Positions 52,238 through 63,137 of a DNA stretch of 64,000 bases are shown here, in pieces. The translations under genes were made by a program, and so were the position numbers. The notes below the pieces were generated by a model, which saw only the letters and a list, made by a program, of their open reading frames with translations, had not been told where the DNA came from and did not search any database. Positions within the stretch are counted from its first letter, which is position 1. Each line of letters begins with the position of its first letter. The DNA is from Panonychus citri (lineage: Eukaryota; Arthropoda; Arachnida; Trombidiformes; Tetranychidae): assembly GCF_014898815.1 (NCBI RefSeq), contig NW_026515546.1, positions 1 through 64,000 on the forward strand. The letters run 5' to 3'.

Positions 52238-55200
52238 TTATTGATTAAGTGTAGAATAATGTCCAAAGGCATGTGTGTATACATTGTCTATAGCCCATCT
52301 TTTATCATCAAGTGGACTCAGTGAAATCTTTTTAACTTGTATTGCTCTAATCTTATGTTCTTTACTTTCTAATCTGTGATTAACATTATAAAATATCTCT
52401 TCGTTGTACAAACAATTAAAATACTGGTCTCTAGTCAATTGTTTTTCGACTATACACCTTTGTGTTCCTTTGGATCTTTTCTTTTCTCCATCATCTGATA
52501 CGATCACATACATTTTGGATTTTAATGCAATGACTTCATGTATTTGTGATCCATTCATTTCATCCTTTAAGTATCCAAGTTTCTTTTTATTTTGTGTATT
52601 GTAAAGCCAATGGTCTTCTGGATAATCACAAAAGTCCATAATGTCCCCAAACTTTTCCAAATCTACATGTAAATCTTCTGTTTTCATGTGATAAATGAAT
52701 TTATCCGTGTCAGTATACAACAGTTTGATATTGTTTCCATAATATGACTTGAATGTATCATAATGTAATTGATACATGTGCAATTTTGCAAATTCCAAGA
52801 CACTAAATCCAACAGCTATTGGTTTGTCTAGAACAACTTTTGGTCTTCGAAGCTTTGCTATAACAAAGTTTTCATTTATAATTGAAAACTGATCAAACAA
52901 AGGTTTGTTTACAACTTTTTTTATCTGTTTTTGGTTCGTTAAAAATATCACCTTTGAATGTTTTCTCTTGTTTTCAATACTTTTCCCATAAAGTGAATTA
53001 ACCATTAGTTTCCAAAAGTCTTTTTCGAAGTTTGTCTTGGATTGTTGTCGTTTACTTGTACACAAATCGATGTATGGCTGTAACCATGCAACTTCTTCAA
53101 AACTAATTATCCTGTGAATCTTTTCCAATTTCAATCCTTTGTCCATGTAATACTTTAAATTACGATAATGAATAACATATTTTTCCTTTTTTAATAAATT
53201 TGGTGTCAACTTTTTACCAGCAACTCTCTTTTTACCCATCGATTCAAGTTTTTCAATTAATGATGTTTGGTAAGGACTCAAATGTTCTTTTTCGATGGTC
53301 ATCTGCTCAACTGCCAATGGATAATCATCATGCCAATCATGTAAATCTTTTGGATAATCCAAATCAACCTCTAATATATATCCTTTTTCTGTAACACCTT
53401 TTTCGATTTTTTCCAATATTGATTGAAAGTCTTCTTTTTCTTCCATTTTAAATTTACCATGTGGAAGTTTTTGTCTAAGGGCATACCCATAAAGATTATT
53501 AACATCTAAATAAGTAATAAAACTTTTTGGTTCATTTGAATTATAATCAGGACAACTTGAATTATTTGCTTTAGCATGTCGAGTCATTGCTGATGATACA
53601 CCACCACGAATACCGTTTTCAAGCATCATCAACATATCAATATCGGTTATATGATCCAATTTGACTTTAGTCATCTTAAGTGCTGCCAACCAGGTTAATC
53701 CAGGTGTTGAGAAAAAGTTTGCTGGGTCTAATCCAAATTCACATAAACTCATTTTTCTAAAGTTTTCAAATATAGCAGCTAATAAACAAACATCCACTTT
53801 CAAATATATATCGTGAAATTCACCAAGTGTTGAACAATTAAAATCTTGAAAGATCTGATTCATTCTGTCATATGCTTCAACACTAATCCCACTGTTTGTC
53901 AATGATGAGAAGAATGCATCTATTGGTGGTAAAGATGGTTCATCGAAACGAGATATACAATCCAAATATTCATAAGGTAAGCACGCTTTACCCAATAACA
54001 TTTCAATATCTCCATCCGTAAATATTTGTTCAAGTATTTTAACTTTATCTCCTCTATCCAGGTTCCTGGCTAAATTATCAAGACTTGATGGTAAAAAAGC
54101 GAGTGAATCAATAAATACAAATGAGTCCATTTGGATTGATAAGTATTTGTCAATTGTTTGAGGTATACAATCAATCTTTGTGAATAAATCATTATCAACT
54201 GCTTGAATTAATAAATGACCATCGAAATTTTTCAAATTGTGAAATACAACTGGTATTTTATAATCCCATTTCCATTGTAAATTACATGCATTATGTGCTG
54301 GTCCTCGAAATTCACCAGTCATGTGATCATGGTCTCTCACTTTATCACTATCATGATCAAAACCACTACCACAAATGTGACATTTATCCTCAATGTAAAA
54401 TCTTGCTTCTTCTTCTAGAGTCAAGTATAATGGTTTCTGAAGATTATCATACAAAAGATATAATTCCATTTGAACAGCTATAAGAGTTTTCATGAACATT
54501 GAATCAGCGTCCAATCCACGATAGAAATCTTTTAGAATAACATCACCTTTGTAATCAATTACCACAAAACCATAAGAACATGGTTTATGTTCTTGATAAG
54601 CAAACGAGTTTTTGTTTTCATGAGGTAACTTTGTTGCTAATGTTTCGAAATCAGCATAAATGATGAAAGGATATTTGAACATTTTTTTGTATTCCTTGAA
54701 CTCTATTATCTCCCCTTTCTTTGGTAAAACAACTTGTTGTGGTGATCTCTTGAAACAATTAGGTTGGTGATCCATCAATTTTTCATGAGTTCGAAAACCA
54801 TGTAAACAGTTTAAACAATGTTTTTCACCGTGGTTGCGTTTCATATTTAGTAAACGATCAAAGTTTGAAATTAGAAAGTAATGATTGTCGTGGAAAAATA
54901 GATTCACATGTTTATCTTTCAGTTCACTTGTTATCCTAAATGGTATAATGTTTTCCTCGTTTAGAGACAATGTGTAAACATTCACTGAAACATTATTTGT
55001 CTTTTCAAATTTGTTGATTTGATTGGTTTTAACTTCACCACGACAACTTGAGAAATCGTATCTCCAACTTTGTAAATCATATTGAAACACCCTTTGAGGA
55101 TTTTGATCCACGGGATGTAATGCACCCAATACACAGTACATAAAACAATCAGTTGTACAGTCCATATTAACGATAGCTTTTTTAGTGATAATATGTTTGG

Positions 55201-55741
55201 GTAACGAACATGATTTACAACCTCCTTGATGTGGTTCATATTTAACTAAATGAACTTCTACTTCCTTAATTGATTGAACACTCCAACCGCTTCCTTCTTG
55301 GGTAAACACATCCAATTTAGCATCAATTTCCTGTGAACATTCACCTAGAAAATGTTGAATATAATCATCATTACACAAAACTTTTTTAGATGAGTTGATG
55401 TAAACAGTCTTATTCTCATCATCACCATCATCCTTACTTGGTCTTTCTAATACAAACCAAACACCAATTGTAATTTTTACACACTCTAATTTGTTCACTA
55501 AATCTTCAAGAAGACTAGTTAAAGATGAGCTTTCATTGGAGAATAGAGTATCAACATCATTTGTATCTACATCACGCATAGAATATACTCCAAAAGTATT
55601 ATTGAAAGCACTTTTTGATAAATTAAACTTTGGATGTTGTACTAAATCACCTATTTCTTCTTTCTCACATCTTTCTACATGTTCTCTAAACTTTGATAAA
55701 ATTTTAAACTTTCGTCGACAATGTGTACACTTATAGGACAT
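52238..55741 (-). CDS. Protein-primed DNA polymerase B (pPolB) of the Polinton
   Basis: Replicates the element from a protein primer at the termini. About 1167 residues from the ATG at 55741; intact. The N terminus has a C2H2 finger ('YKCTHCRRKFKILSKFREHV') and a second near residue 310 ('KHCLNCLHGFRTHEKLMDH'). The 3'-5' exonuclease domain starts with 'FIIYADFETLA' (about residue 363). An HNH/endonuclease VII-like zinc module follows ('CHICGSGFDHDSDKVRDHDH', 'NACNL', about 455-485), then 'HNLKNFDGHLL'. Polymerase motifs are A 'TYLDVNNLYGYAL' (about 750), B 'LMVNSLYGKSIENKRKH' (about 915) and C 'YTDTDKF' (about 1012). Length and order match Polinton polymerases. Confidence 0.95.
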   Translation of the reverse strand: MSYKCTHCRRKFKILSKFREHVERCEKEEIGDLVQHPKFNLSKSAFNNTFGVYSMRDVDTNDVDTLFSNESSSLTSLLEDLVNKLECVKITIGVWFVLERPSKDDGDDENKTVYINSSKKVLCNDDYIQHFLGECSQEIDAKLDVFTQEGSGWSVQSIKEVEVHLVKYEPHQGGCKSCSLPKHIITKKAIVNMDCTTDCFMYCVLGALHPVDQNPQRVFQYDLQSWRYDFSSCRGEVKTNQINKFEKTNNVSVNVYTLSLNEENIIPFRITSELKDKHVNLFFHDNHYFLISNFDRLLNMKRNHGEKHCLNCLHGFRTHEKLMDHQPNCFKRSPQQVVLPKKGEIIEFKEYKKMFKYPFIIYADFETLATKLPHENKNSFAYQEHKPCSYGFVVIDYKGDVILKDFYRGLDADSMFMKTLIAVQMELYLLYDNLQKPLYLTLEEEARFYIEDKCHICGSGFDHDSDKVRDHDHMTGEFRGPAHNACNLQWKWDYKIPVVFHNLKNFDGHLLIQAVDNDLFTKIDCIPQTIDKYLSIQMDSFVFIDSLAFLPSSLDNLARNLDRGDKVKILEQIFTDGDIEMLLGKACLPYEYLDCISRFDEPSLPPIDAFFSSLTNSGISVEAYDRMNQIFQDFNCSTLGEFHDIYLKVDVCLLAAIFENFRKMSLCEFGLDPANFFSTPGLTWLAALKMTKVKLDHITDIDMLMMLENGIRGGVSSAMTRHAKANNSSCPDYNSNEPKSFITYLDVNNLYGYALRQKLPHGKFKMEEKEDFQSILEKIEKGVTEKGYILEVDLDYPKDLHDWHDDYPLAVEQMTIEKEHLSPYQTSLIEKLESMGKKRVAGKKLTPNLLKKEKYVIHYRNLKYYMDKGLKLEKIHRIISFEEVAWLQPYIDLCTSKRQQSKTNFEKDFWKLMVNSLYGKSIENKRKHSKVIFLTNQKQIKKVVNKPLFDQFSIINENFVIAKLRRPKVVLDKPIAVGFSVLEFAKLHMYQLHYDTFKSYYGNNIKLLYTDTDKFIYHMKTEDLHVDLEKFGDIMDFCDYPEDHWLYNTQNKKKLGYLKDEMNGSQIHEVIALKSKMYVIVSDDGEKKRSKGTQRCIVEKQLTRDQYFNCLYNEEIFYNVNHRLESKEHKIRAIQVKKISLSPLDDKRWAIDNVYTHAFGHYSTLNQ

Positions 55742-55807
55742 TTTTTTCACGAAAAGAATGATCTTTATTGTTAAACTGAGCTAAATGAGCTCTTACACGG
55801 GTTTTTA

Positions 55808-56737
55808 TTAACGTCGACTCACTCCATCATCTAGTATCATGACTCCCTTGAAAAACCAGTATCGAATGTATGACATTGGCTCCGCCTCATAGTTTAAGGC
55901 ACGCAATAGCTTAATCATATAGTCAAGAAATTTTCCTTTTACAATGTAAGAAATGAAACCTATATCCAGTCCCATGGAAATTTCGTTCAAGGTTATCACC
56001 AGTTTATTTATAGGGTCACCTTCAGCAACGACTGTAGGTTTAACTTTTCCAAGATATAGTTCCTCATAATCTCCAGTTAGGTCAAATTGAATCAGGTAAT
56101 TCCTCAATGCAAATAAATCAATTATCTTTAAATCCAATTGTTTCTCCGATTTTTCGTTGACATCATATCGAATCAAGATTCTTGGGTACCATCTCTCGAG
56201 TGTTTCTGTTGTTTTTGCTTCAATATCAATTGAATAATGGTCACCGTTTTTCAAATAATATTTACCCAAATTAAATATGTGAGTTTGAATACCAGGTAAA
56301 GTTGGATCAATATCACTAGTATCTTTCCATCCAATTACCTTAGGAGCATGTCTATTCGCGTATCCTTGTCCACATTTACGATTTATCTTTCCAATGTTTT
56401 CAACGAATTTTCCTTCTTTAATTATTTTCACCAACTCAAATGGCCAGTAGTAATCCTTCGATTTCACTCGAACCTGAAGTCCACCATCGCTTAAAGTTGT
56501 ATAAGATATAAGTTTACTCATGTCAACGTAGTTGGATTTACCACCGATAATAGATAATCGTATTTCATCAAATTCATAGAAAGGGATCTTCGTTATCACC
56601 TCCACTCCGTTTAAAACATAACTTATGTACACCGTAAAGAAAAAATGATTATTTTATTTAAACTTTCCTCTTAATGAGATTGTATAGACAACACCGTCTA
56701 CAGTTTCAACATATGATGATAAATTTGTGTAAGTCAT
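55808..56737 (-). pseudogene. Unknown Polinton protein next to the right TIR, one in-frame stop
   Basis: The long frame ending at 55808 lacks an ATG at its apparent start (56632, GTG). Further upstream in the same frame an ATG at 56735-56737 opens 27 codons ('MTYTNLSSYVETVDGVVY') and meets a TAA at 56654-56656; the frame is then open to 55808. So it is probably one gene of about 309 codons with a nonsense change. The body is rich in beta-type segments ('IRLSIIGGKSNYVDMSKLIS', 'WYPRILIRYDVNEK') and Trp-containing turns. No family recognised. It neighbours polymerase B, both on the minus strand. Confidence 0.6.
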
Positions 56738-56834
56738 TTTCAAGTTTTTTTTAAAACTTATTATCCATAGACTTATCACCTTTATATTACACAAAGTTCC
56801 CACGGTTAAGGGGAAGAACTAATGCTTACCCCTG

Positions 56835-56954
56835 TTCTCTTTCTTTTTCTCTTTCTTTTCTCTTTCTTTTTATTTTCTCTTTCTCATTCTCTTTCTTTTT
56901 CTCTTTCTTCTCTTTCTTCTCTTTCTGTGCCAGAGCCTCCATTTTTTAACTACT
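56835..56954 (-). repeat. Right terminal inverted repeat of the Polinton (120 bp)
   Basis: Reverse complement of the left repeat with about 20 extra bp of GAAAGAG-type units after the unique head. Confidence 0.95.
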
Positions 56955-56960
56955 CTTCGT
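56955..56960. repeat. Polinton target-site duplication CTTCGT
   Basis: Partner of CTTGGT at 38331-38336; five of six bases agree. A 6-bp duplication is the Polinton norm. Confidence 0.7.
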
Positions 56961-57731
56961 CTACCCATTGAAAATTAACCCGCAGGTCACCAATTCATAT
57001 TAAAAGAATTTACTTTGAATTTAAAGAAACTCCAATTCTTACTGAAAAAGATTATCTTAATCTTTATTTAAGGATTAACCATTTCATTTTAAATATTCTC
57101 CATTTCATTGTAAGGAAACAATCAATTCAAGTTGAAATCACTGTAATATCGGGACGTTGAGTTGAAAATAAAGTTAAAGTATCATCCATATATCCCATTC
57201 ATTAATTAAACTAATCCTTAATGATTAATAGAACCTCTCTAATTGCCCCTCTATCATCTCACAAACTCCTTAACTAAATTTTCCCCCAATTAAAGAGATA
57301 AAGGAAACAAATACAAAACAATCTAATTGCTTCAGAGCAATTTATGAAACTTACCACAGTGATTACGCTTTTGTTCAGAGGGAATTCATTAATTGTGATC
57401 ATATTATGAAATCGACCAGTTAAGTGCATCCATTTTTAACTTTATCCCAGAGATTACGACCCAAAGTTACTCATCACGAGCTCGATATGGTCATCACCAT
57501 GTTTAGGCTATTCATTTTCTCATGATTAACCAACTAAAGGTGAATCAACATTTGTCTTACAATTAACGCCCTATGATCAAGTATAAATACTAGAAATATA
57601 ATAAAAAACAAAGTTAATCAATATTCTATTGTAACAAATCCAATTATTGAAATTGATCATTAAATATAACTTTTTGATTGTATCGTTGAGTTATATTTCA
57701 ACTAAGTTGGCTTGACAACGTTACAATTGTC
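56961..57731. other. Right flank of the Polinton and upstream region of the GH31 gene
   Basis: The first bases continue the reading frame of the interrupted transposase to a TAA at 56973-56975. The rest is AT-rich and holds the GH31 promoter. No further gene. Confidence 0.5.
57582..57589 (+). promoter_or_regulatory. TATA box (TATAAATA) of the GH31 gene
   Basis: TATAAATA in the context AAGTATAAATACTAG, 143 bp before the ATG at 57732. A start site about 30 bp downstream would give a 5' leader of roughly 115 bp. Inferred from position. Confidence 0.5.
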
Positions 57732-60700
57732 ATGATGATTGAAAAGTTTTTCCAAGTCTCATTGATCACATTGATCGTGATTGTAACTTGTAATTGTGAA
57801 AAATTTTGTCCAATTGATGATAAATTAAAATTTGATTGTCATGCTGATCAACCAAGAAATCAAGAATCTTGTGAGAAACGAGGTTGTTGTTGGACTAACA
57901 ATCAAGGTAAGTAATCAAATCAACTCTTAATTGATTCATTAAACTATCTCATATTTTATTTGTCTCTCACTTCAAGACTCAAATACAAATCAAATACCTG
58001 ATTGTTATTTTCCAAGTGATTATCAAGGTTATGTGATTAAGAAGCTTGATAATCAAGAAAATGGTGTAACAATTAAATTGACCAGGTTAAGAGGATCTGG
58101 ATTACCGAAGGATATTGAAAATGTTGATGTCGAAGTGATTGGATTGGACCATGAGCGAGTTCGAGTCCGTTTTATTGATGCCAATTCTTCAAGATTTGAA
58201 GTTCCAATGCCTTTTCTTAATATATCACAAGTCGATACAATTGATTCACCTCTTTACACAATTAAGATTAATCAAAATTCAATCTTACAAGTTAATCGAG
58301 CATCAACTGGTTTACCAATTTTCCAAGTTGATTTGTCTAAATTAATTTACGCTGATCAATTCATTCAAGTTTCATCGATTGTACCAAATTCATTTCTTTA
58401 TGGTTTAGGTGAACATAAAGACAATTTTCGAAAAAATCTCGATAACTGGAAACGTTACACTCTTTTCGCCGGAGGCACAAACCCCACCGAGAATATTAAT
58501 CTCTATGCATCTTTCCCTTACTATCTAATGGTTGAGCCAGATAATCAATTCCATGGTATTTTCCTTTTAAACTCCAATGCAATGGACATAATCACCCAGC
58601 CCACTCCTGCGATCACGTGGAGGACGATCGGAGGTATTTTGGACTTTTTCATTTACCTTGGACCATCAGTCCAAGATGTCGTCCGTCAGAATATTAATCT
58701 TATCGGTCGACCAGTAATGCAACCTTATTGGGCACTAGGGTTTCACCTTTGTCGATATGATTACAATAGTACAGTTAAAACTCGTGAAACTTTGTACAGA
58801 AATATCGAAGCAGGAATACCAATCGAAGCTCAATGGAATGACATTGATTATATGGACAAGTACAACGATTTCACCATTGATCCAGTTGCTTTTGCTGGAT
58901 TAGGTGAATATGTTGACGAATTACATTCAAAAAATTTACGATACGTTCTGATAATGGTAAATATTATTTTTCGTTAAGATTGTAATTAGAGTTTCTCATC
59001 TTAAATTGTTGTTTAATTTGTTAGGATGCTGGTGTAAGTGGATCAGAAGCCCCTGGAACTTATCCACCATTGGATGATGGAATTGAAAATGATATTTTCA
59101 TCAAGAATGAGCTGAATGAAACTTTCATGGCAAGAGTTTGGAATCTTCAGTCAACCGTTTTCCCTGATTTTACTCATCCCAAAACAATTAACTATTGGAC
59201 GAAACAATTTGCTGATCTGAAGGAGAAAGTTAATTATGATGGAGTTTGGATTGATATGAATGAACCTTACAACTTTTATCCAATCATGAAATGTTCAGAT
59301 AACCAATACGATAATCCACCATATACTCCAGGCATTCAACCTCTTTACAACAATACTATTTGCATGTCGGCAAAACAATATGGCGGATTACATTATGATC
59401 TTCATAGTTTATTTGGATTACTGGAAACTGTGGCTACTTATGAGTAAGAATTAATTTTCTCAATTGTGATTAGTCTAATTTCTTCATATTTTTCCTTATT
59501 TCGTGTTCAGAGCTGTCAAAAATATCACTGGTACTCGACCTTTCATCTTGTCAAGATCTACATTCTCATCGCAAGGTCACTATGGGTCACATTGGTCAGG
59601 AGACATAAGGTCAGAATGGGATTTCATGAAATATTCAATCTCAAGTAAGCTAAAGAAACTTTTATTAATAAAAACGAAATCAATGATTGATTAATATTTG
59701 AATCAATTTAATGGTCAAGATTTACTCGAGTTTAACATTTATGGTATTCCGATGATTGGTAGTGATATTTGTGGATTTGCTGGTAACACGACTGTCCAGT
59801 TGTGTATGAGATGGTCATCGTTAGGTAATTGAACTTTGTTTAATTGTTGCAACTTCATTTTAATAACTTTACTAATCATGAAACTTTGGATTTCATTGAA
59901 TAGGTGCTTTCTATCCGTTTTCAAGGAATCACAATGATTATGATACAATTGAACAAGATCCTGTCGCTTTAGGACCTAAAATCGTTGATGCTGCCAAATA
60001 TGCGGTCAAATTGCGTTACCGATTGTTACCTTATCTTTACACGTTATTTTTCAAGGCTCACTTGTTTGCCGACACTGTGGCCAGGCCACTTTTCTTTGAA
60101 TTCCCAAGTGATCCTGTTACTTATTCAATTGAAAATTCATTCATGTGGGGATCGGGAATTTTGATCGTTCCGATTCTTGAGCCTGATGTTAATTCAACTA
60201 ACGCTTATTTCCCGTCTGGACTTTGGTACGACTTTGCCAGCTCACAACTAGCGATCAATAGTTCTGGACAATATCATTTGTTATCTATCGATGATGATAA
60301 GATCGGTGTTTATGCTCGAGGTGGTTCAATCTTACCTGGCTATTTATCGGCTGCAATGACCCTTACTGACCTATCAGCTGATCCTGGTTATCTGTTTGTT
60401 TTCCCTGATGAATTGGGTCAAGCCTCTGGTTCATGGTTCTCTGATGATGGTCAGTCAATTGATAATATTGATCAAGGACAATACACTTTTGGTCATTGTA
60501 AAGCTACAAAGGTTTGGACAATTGTTTATCTACAATTGGAGCAATTAACTAATTACTTTTCCAATTTTTCATTCACAGAAAATGATCTCATGTGATTACA
60601 CCAAAATTCATGATAAAGGTAATTTCAAACTTGGAGGTTTGATCATCACTGCAGTTGAAACAAAACCAGAGACAATTAAATTAAATGGCAATCAAATTAA

Positions 60701-60791
60701 TTCAGTTCAATTCAATGAAGAAAACAAATCAGTTAAAATTGATTTACCAGTTGATTTTAATTATCTTCAACCATTTACAATCAATTTTTAA
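57732..60791 (+). CDS. Secreted GH31 alpha-glucosidase with trefoil domain
   Basis: Glycoside hydrolase family 31, like lysosomal acid alpha-glucosidase and sucrase-isomaltase/maltase-glucoamylase, releasing glucose from maltose, starch or glycogen. Seven exons: 57732-57906, 57977-58956, 59025-59443, 59511-59644, 59720-59824, 59904-60511, 60579-60791; total 878 codons. A signal peptide ('FFQVSLITLIVIVTC') is followed by a P-type trefoil ('FCPIDDKLKFDCH', 'SCEKRGCCW'). The N-terminal beta domain has 'FLYGLGEHKDNFR'. The barrel carries the nucleophile Asp in 'GVWIDMNEP' (59253-59255) and the acid/base Asp in 'HWSGDI' (59602-59604). There is no C-terminal membrane anchor, so it is soluble: gut digestive or lysosomal. 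Confidence 0.93.
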
Positions 60792-61360
60792 TGAAAATTG
60801 ATTCTAATTAATGTTAAAAACAATCAATAAAATTATTTTATCCGGGAAAATTATTATCACTAATTAACTCGTAATAATTATTGATTAATCAAACAACCCT
60901 AAAGATTAATGGATTAATTAAGGTGAAAAAAATTCTATTAACTTAATTGTTACGTTGTTCGTCCACAGAAATAATTTAATTGTTCTTATAATTTATCCGA
61001 ACCAAGTAAATTGCCCATAAATCCAAAGGAAAAATCATAACAATTAAATTTAGATCATAATTAAGTCCGAAAATTAAAAATCTCCAATTGAACAAATGAC
61101 AAAATCGACATTTTTTTTAAATACACAATTAGTATTCCTCTTGACGATTAGTTAATTAACAACAATAGTTACATTGTAATGGAAAAAGACAGAAAATAAT
61201 TATCTTTCTTAATAACAATTAAATTAGATTTCTAATTAATTGACTAATTAGGATTCTAATGGTTAATCAAATCAAATTAAAAATTAAACTTTATTTTCTT
61301 TAAGATTGTGAAGCTTTCAAGTTGATTTAATTTGTTTCCATATTAAGGAAAATTAACAAA
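60792..61360. other. Intergenic region GH31-GAPDH
   Basis: AT-rich, with no open frame of interest. It holds the presumed GAPDH promoter upstream of the candidate first exon. Confidence 0.5.
60826..60831 (+). terminator. Polyadenylation signal of the GH31 gene
   Basis: AATAAA 35 bp after the stop codon. Confidence 0.6.
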
Positions 61361-61387
61361 ATGGTTAAAAGATCAAGATCGAAATCG
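61361..61387 (+). other. Candidate upstream GAPDH exon with in-frame ATG
   Basis: ATG at 61361 opens nine codons ('MVKRSRSKS') directly followed by a perfect GTAAGT donor at 61388. The best acceptor before GAPDH is TTTTTTCAG ending at 61974. Splicing there leaves 11 codons in frame with the GAPDH ATG at 62008. This could be an ordinary 5' UTR exon or the start of a longer isoform with a 20-residue Arg/Lys/Ser-rich extension. Confidence 0.45.
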
Positions 61388-62007
61388 GTAAGTGATTATG
61401 ATTAGTTAATTGTTAGAATTTAAGATCGAGTTGACTTTTTTTTCTTCGATAACTTTCCCTTTTTTTCGGCTTCGAAATTAGGTAATGTTCCCTTTCTTCC
61501 TCATGAAAGAAAAGGTTAAAATTGCTCATAAGAGAAACGATCAACTCATTGAGTCACTTTTCTTTAAATCTTCAACTTGTTTCTCTTTAATCAGGTTGGT
61601 TTAATTGTTACAATTAAATTCTTTGTTCATTTTTCTTGATTTGATTAGTTCTCAATTCTGTCTATTCATCTAATTTTATTTGGTTGATAATCTTTTCTCC
61701 AAATCTTGTAATAGGTTTACACTGTTCTTTCCTTTTCCTCCTTTTCTTTTTTTTTGTCTATTCTCTGTCTAGATTTTTTTTTCTCTTTTATTCTCTGTCT
61801 CATCTTCTGTCTGTGTTTTCTCTTGGTGACTTACTGAATTCGTTTTGTTCCTCTGCTTCTCTTTTCCTTTTTCTCTTGCTCTGTTAGTCTCTTTCTTTCT
61901 CCTTTTGTTTAACCTTTAATTTCTCAAGTGTTTGTGAGTTTCCATTTAATTTTTTTTTCTTCTCTTTTTTTCAGTCTAAACTTAGTTTACGTTTAAGTTT
62001 AACCAAC

Positions 62008-63137
62008 ATGCCTACTATTGGAATCAACGGTTTTGGTCGAATTGGGCGACTTGTCCTTCGTGCTTGTATTGAGAAAAAGTTGCCTGTAGCAGCCATTAAT
62101 GATCCTTTCATTGATGTTAACTACATGATCTACATGTTCAAACATGATTCAACTCATGGACAATTCAAAGGTGAAATCAAGGAAGAAGGTGGTATGATGG
62201 TTGTATCTGGTCAACGTATTCGAGTTTTCGGTGAGAAAAATCCAGCTGATATTCCATGGGGTAAGGCTGGTGCTGAATATGTTGTTGAGTCTACTGGTGT
62301 TTTTACTACTGTTGAAAAATGTCAAGGTCATATTGCTGGTGGTGCTAAGAAGGTCATCATTTCTGCTCCTTCTGCTGATGCACCAATGTTTGTCATGGGA
62401 GTTAACCATGAATCCTATGATCCAGCTATGAATGTTATCTCTAATGCTTCATGTACAACCAATTGTCTTGCTCCTTTGGCCAAGGTCATCAATGACGCTT
62501 TCGGTATTGAAGAAGGTTTAATGACCACTGTCCATGCCATAACAGCTACACAAAAAACTGTTGATGCTCCATCAGCTAAAGCATGGAGAGATGGGCGTGG
62601 AGCTTTCCAAAACATTATACCTGCCGCTACCGGTGCTGCCAAGGCTGTCGGTAAAGTTATTCCCGATTTGAATGGTAAACTTACCGGTATGGCTTTCCGT
62701 GTACCCGTTCCTGATGTTTCAGTAGTTGATTTAACTTGCCGATTGAAAAAAGAAGCTACTTATGAAGAAATCTGTGCTGTTGTCAAGGCTGCATCCGAAA
62801 GCGATCAATGGAAAGGTATTCTTGGCTATGTTGATGAATTTGTAAGTTGACCTTGGAAACAATTTTATTAACCATGTGATGCGCACTTATTTTTTTTTAT
62901 TTGATACTTTTCTCGCGAGAGTAAAACACTTAAATCTTACATTTTTTTTCTTCCTCTCGCCCCCTCTCTCAGGTTGTATCATCCGATTTCGTTGGAAGTA
63001 CTCACAGCTCAGTTTTTGACGCTAAAGCCGGAATCTCTTTGAACACCAAGTTCGTCAAGTTGATCTCCTGGTATGACAATGAATATGGTTACAGTAACCG
63101 AATTGCTGATTTAATCAAGTATATCTCTACTCGTTAA
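62008..63137 (+). CDS. Gapdh: Glyceraldehyde-3-phosphate dehydrogenase
   Basis: Glycolytic enzyme, glyceraldehyde-3-phosphate + NAD + Pi to 1,3-bisphosphoglycerate, cytosolic tetramer. Two coding exons, 62008-62841 and 62973-63137, encode 332 residues, the usual length. The NAD-binding start is 'IGINGFGRIGRLVLRA'; the catalytic Cys lies in 'SNASCTTNCLAPLAKV' and the catalytic His in 'TTVHAITATQKTVD'; the C terminus has 'SWYDNEYGYSNRI'. The start at 62008 gives the canonical N terminus. An alternative in-frame start exists in an upstream exon at 61361. The intron before 62008 is long and pyrimidine-rich (61388-61974). Confidence 0.97.

Larger units (their letters stand above)
38337..56954. mobile_element. 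Polinton/Maverick, 18.6 kb, with TIRs and 6-bp duplication
   Basis: Bounded by inverted repeats beginning AGTAGTTAAAAAATGG (5' AG, 3' CT, the usual Polinton ends). Flanking hexamers are CTTGGT and CTTCGT, a 6-bp duplication with one mismatch. Inside are protein-primed polymerase B, retroviral-type integrase, A32-like packaging ATPase, adenain-like protease, double-jelly-roll capsid protein, penton-like protein and small virion-type proteins, the defining Polinton set. Genes on the plus strand occupy 41.6-49.4 kb; minus-strand blocks lie at both ends and at 49.4-50.9 kb. Polintons are large self-synthesising DNA elements related to virophages and adintoviruses. Confidence 0.97.
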
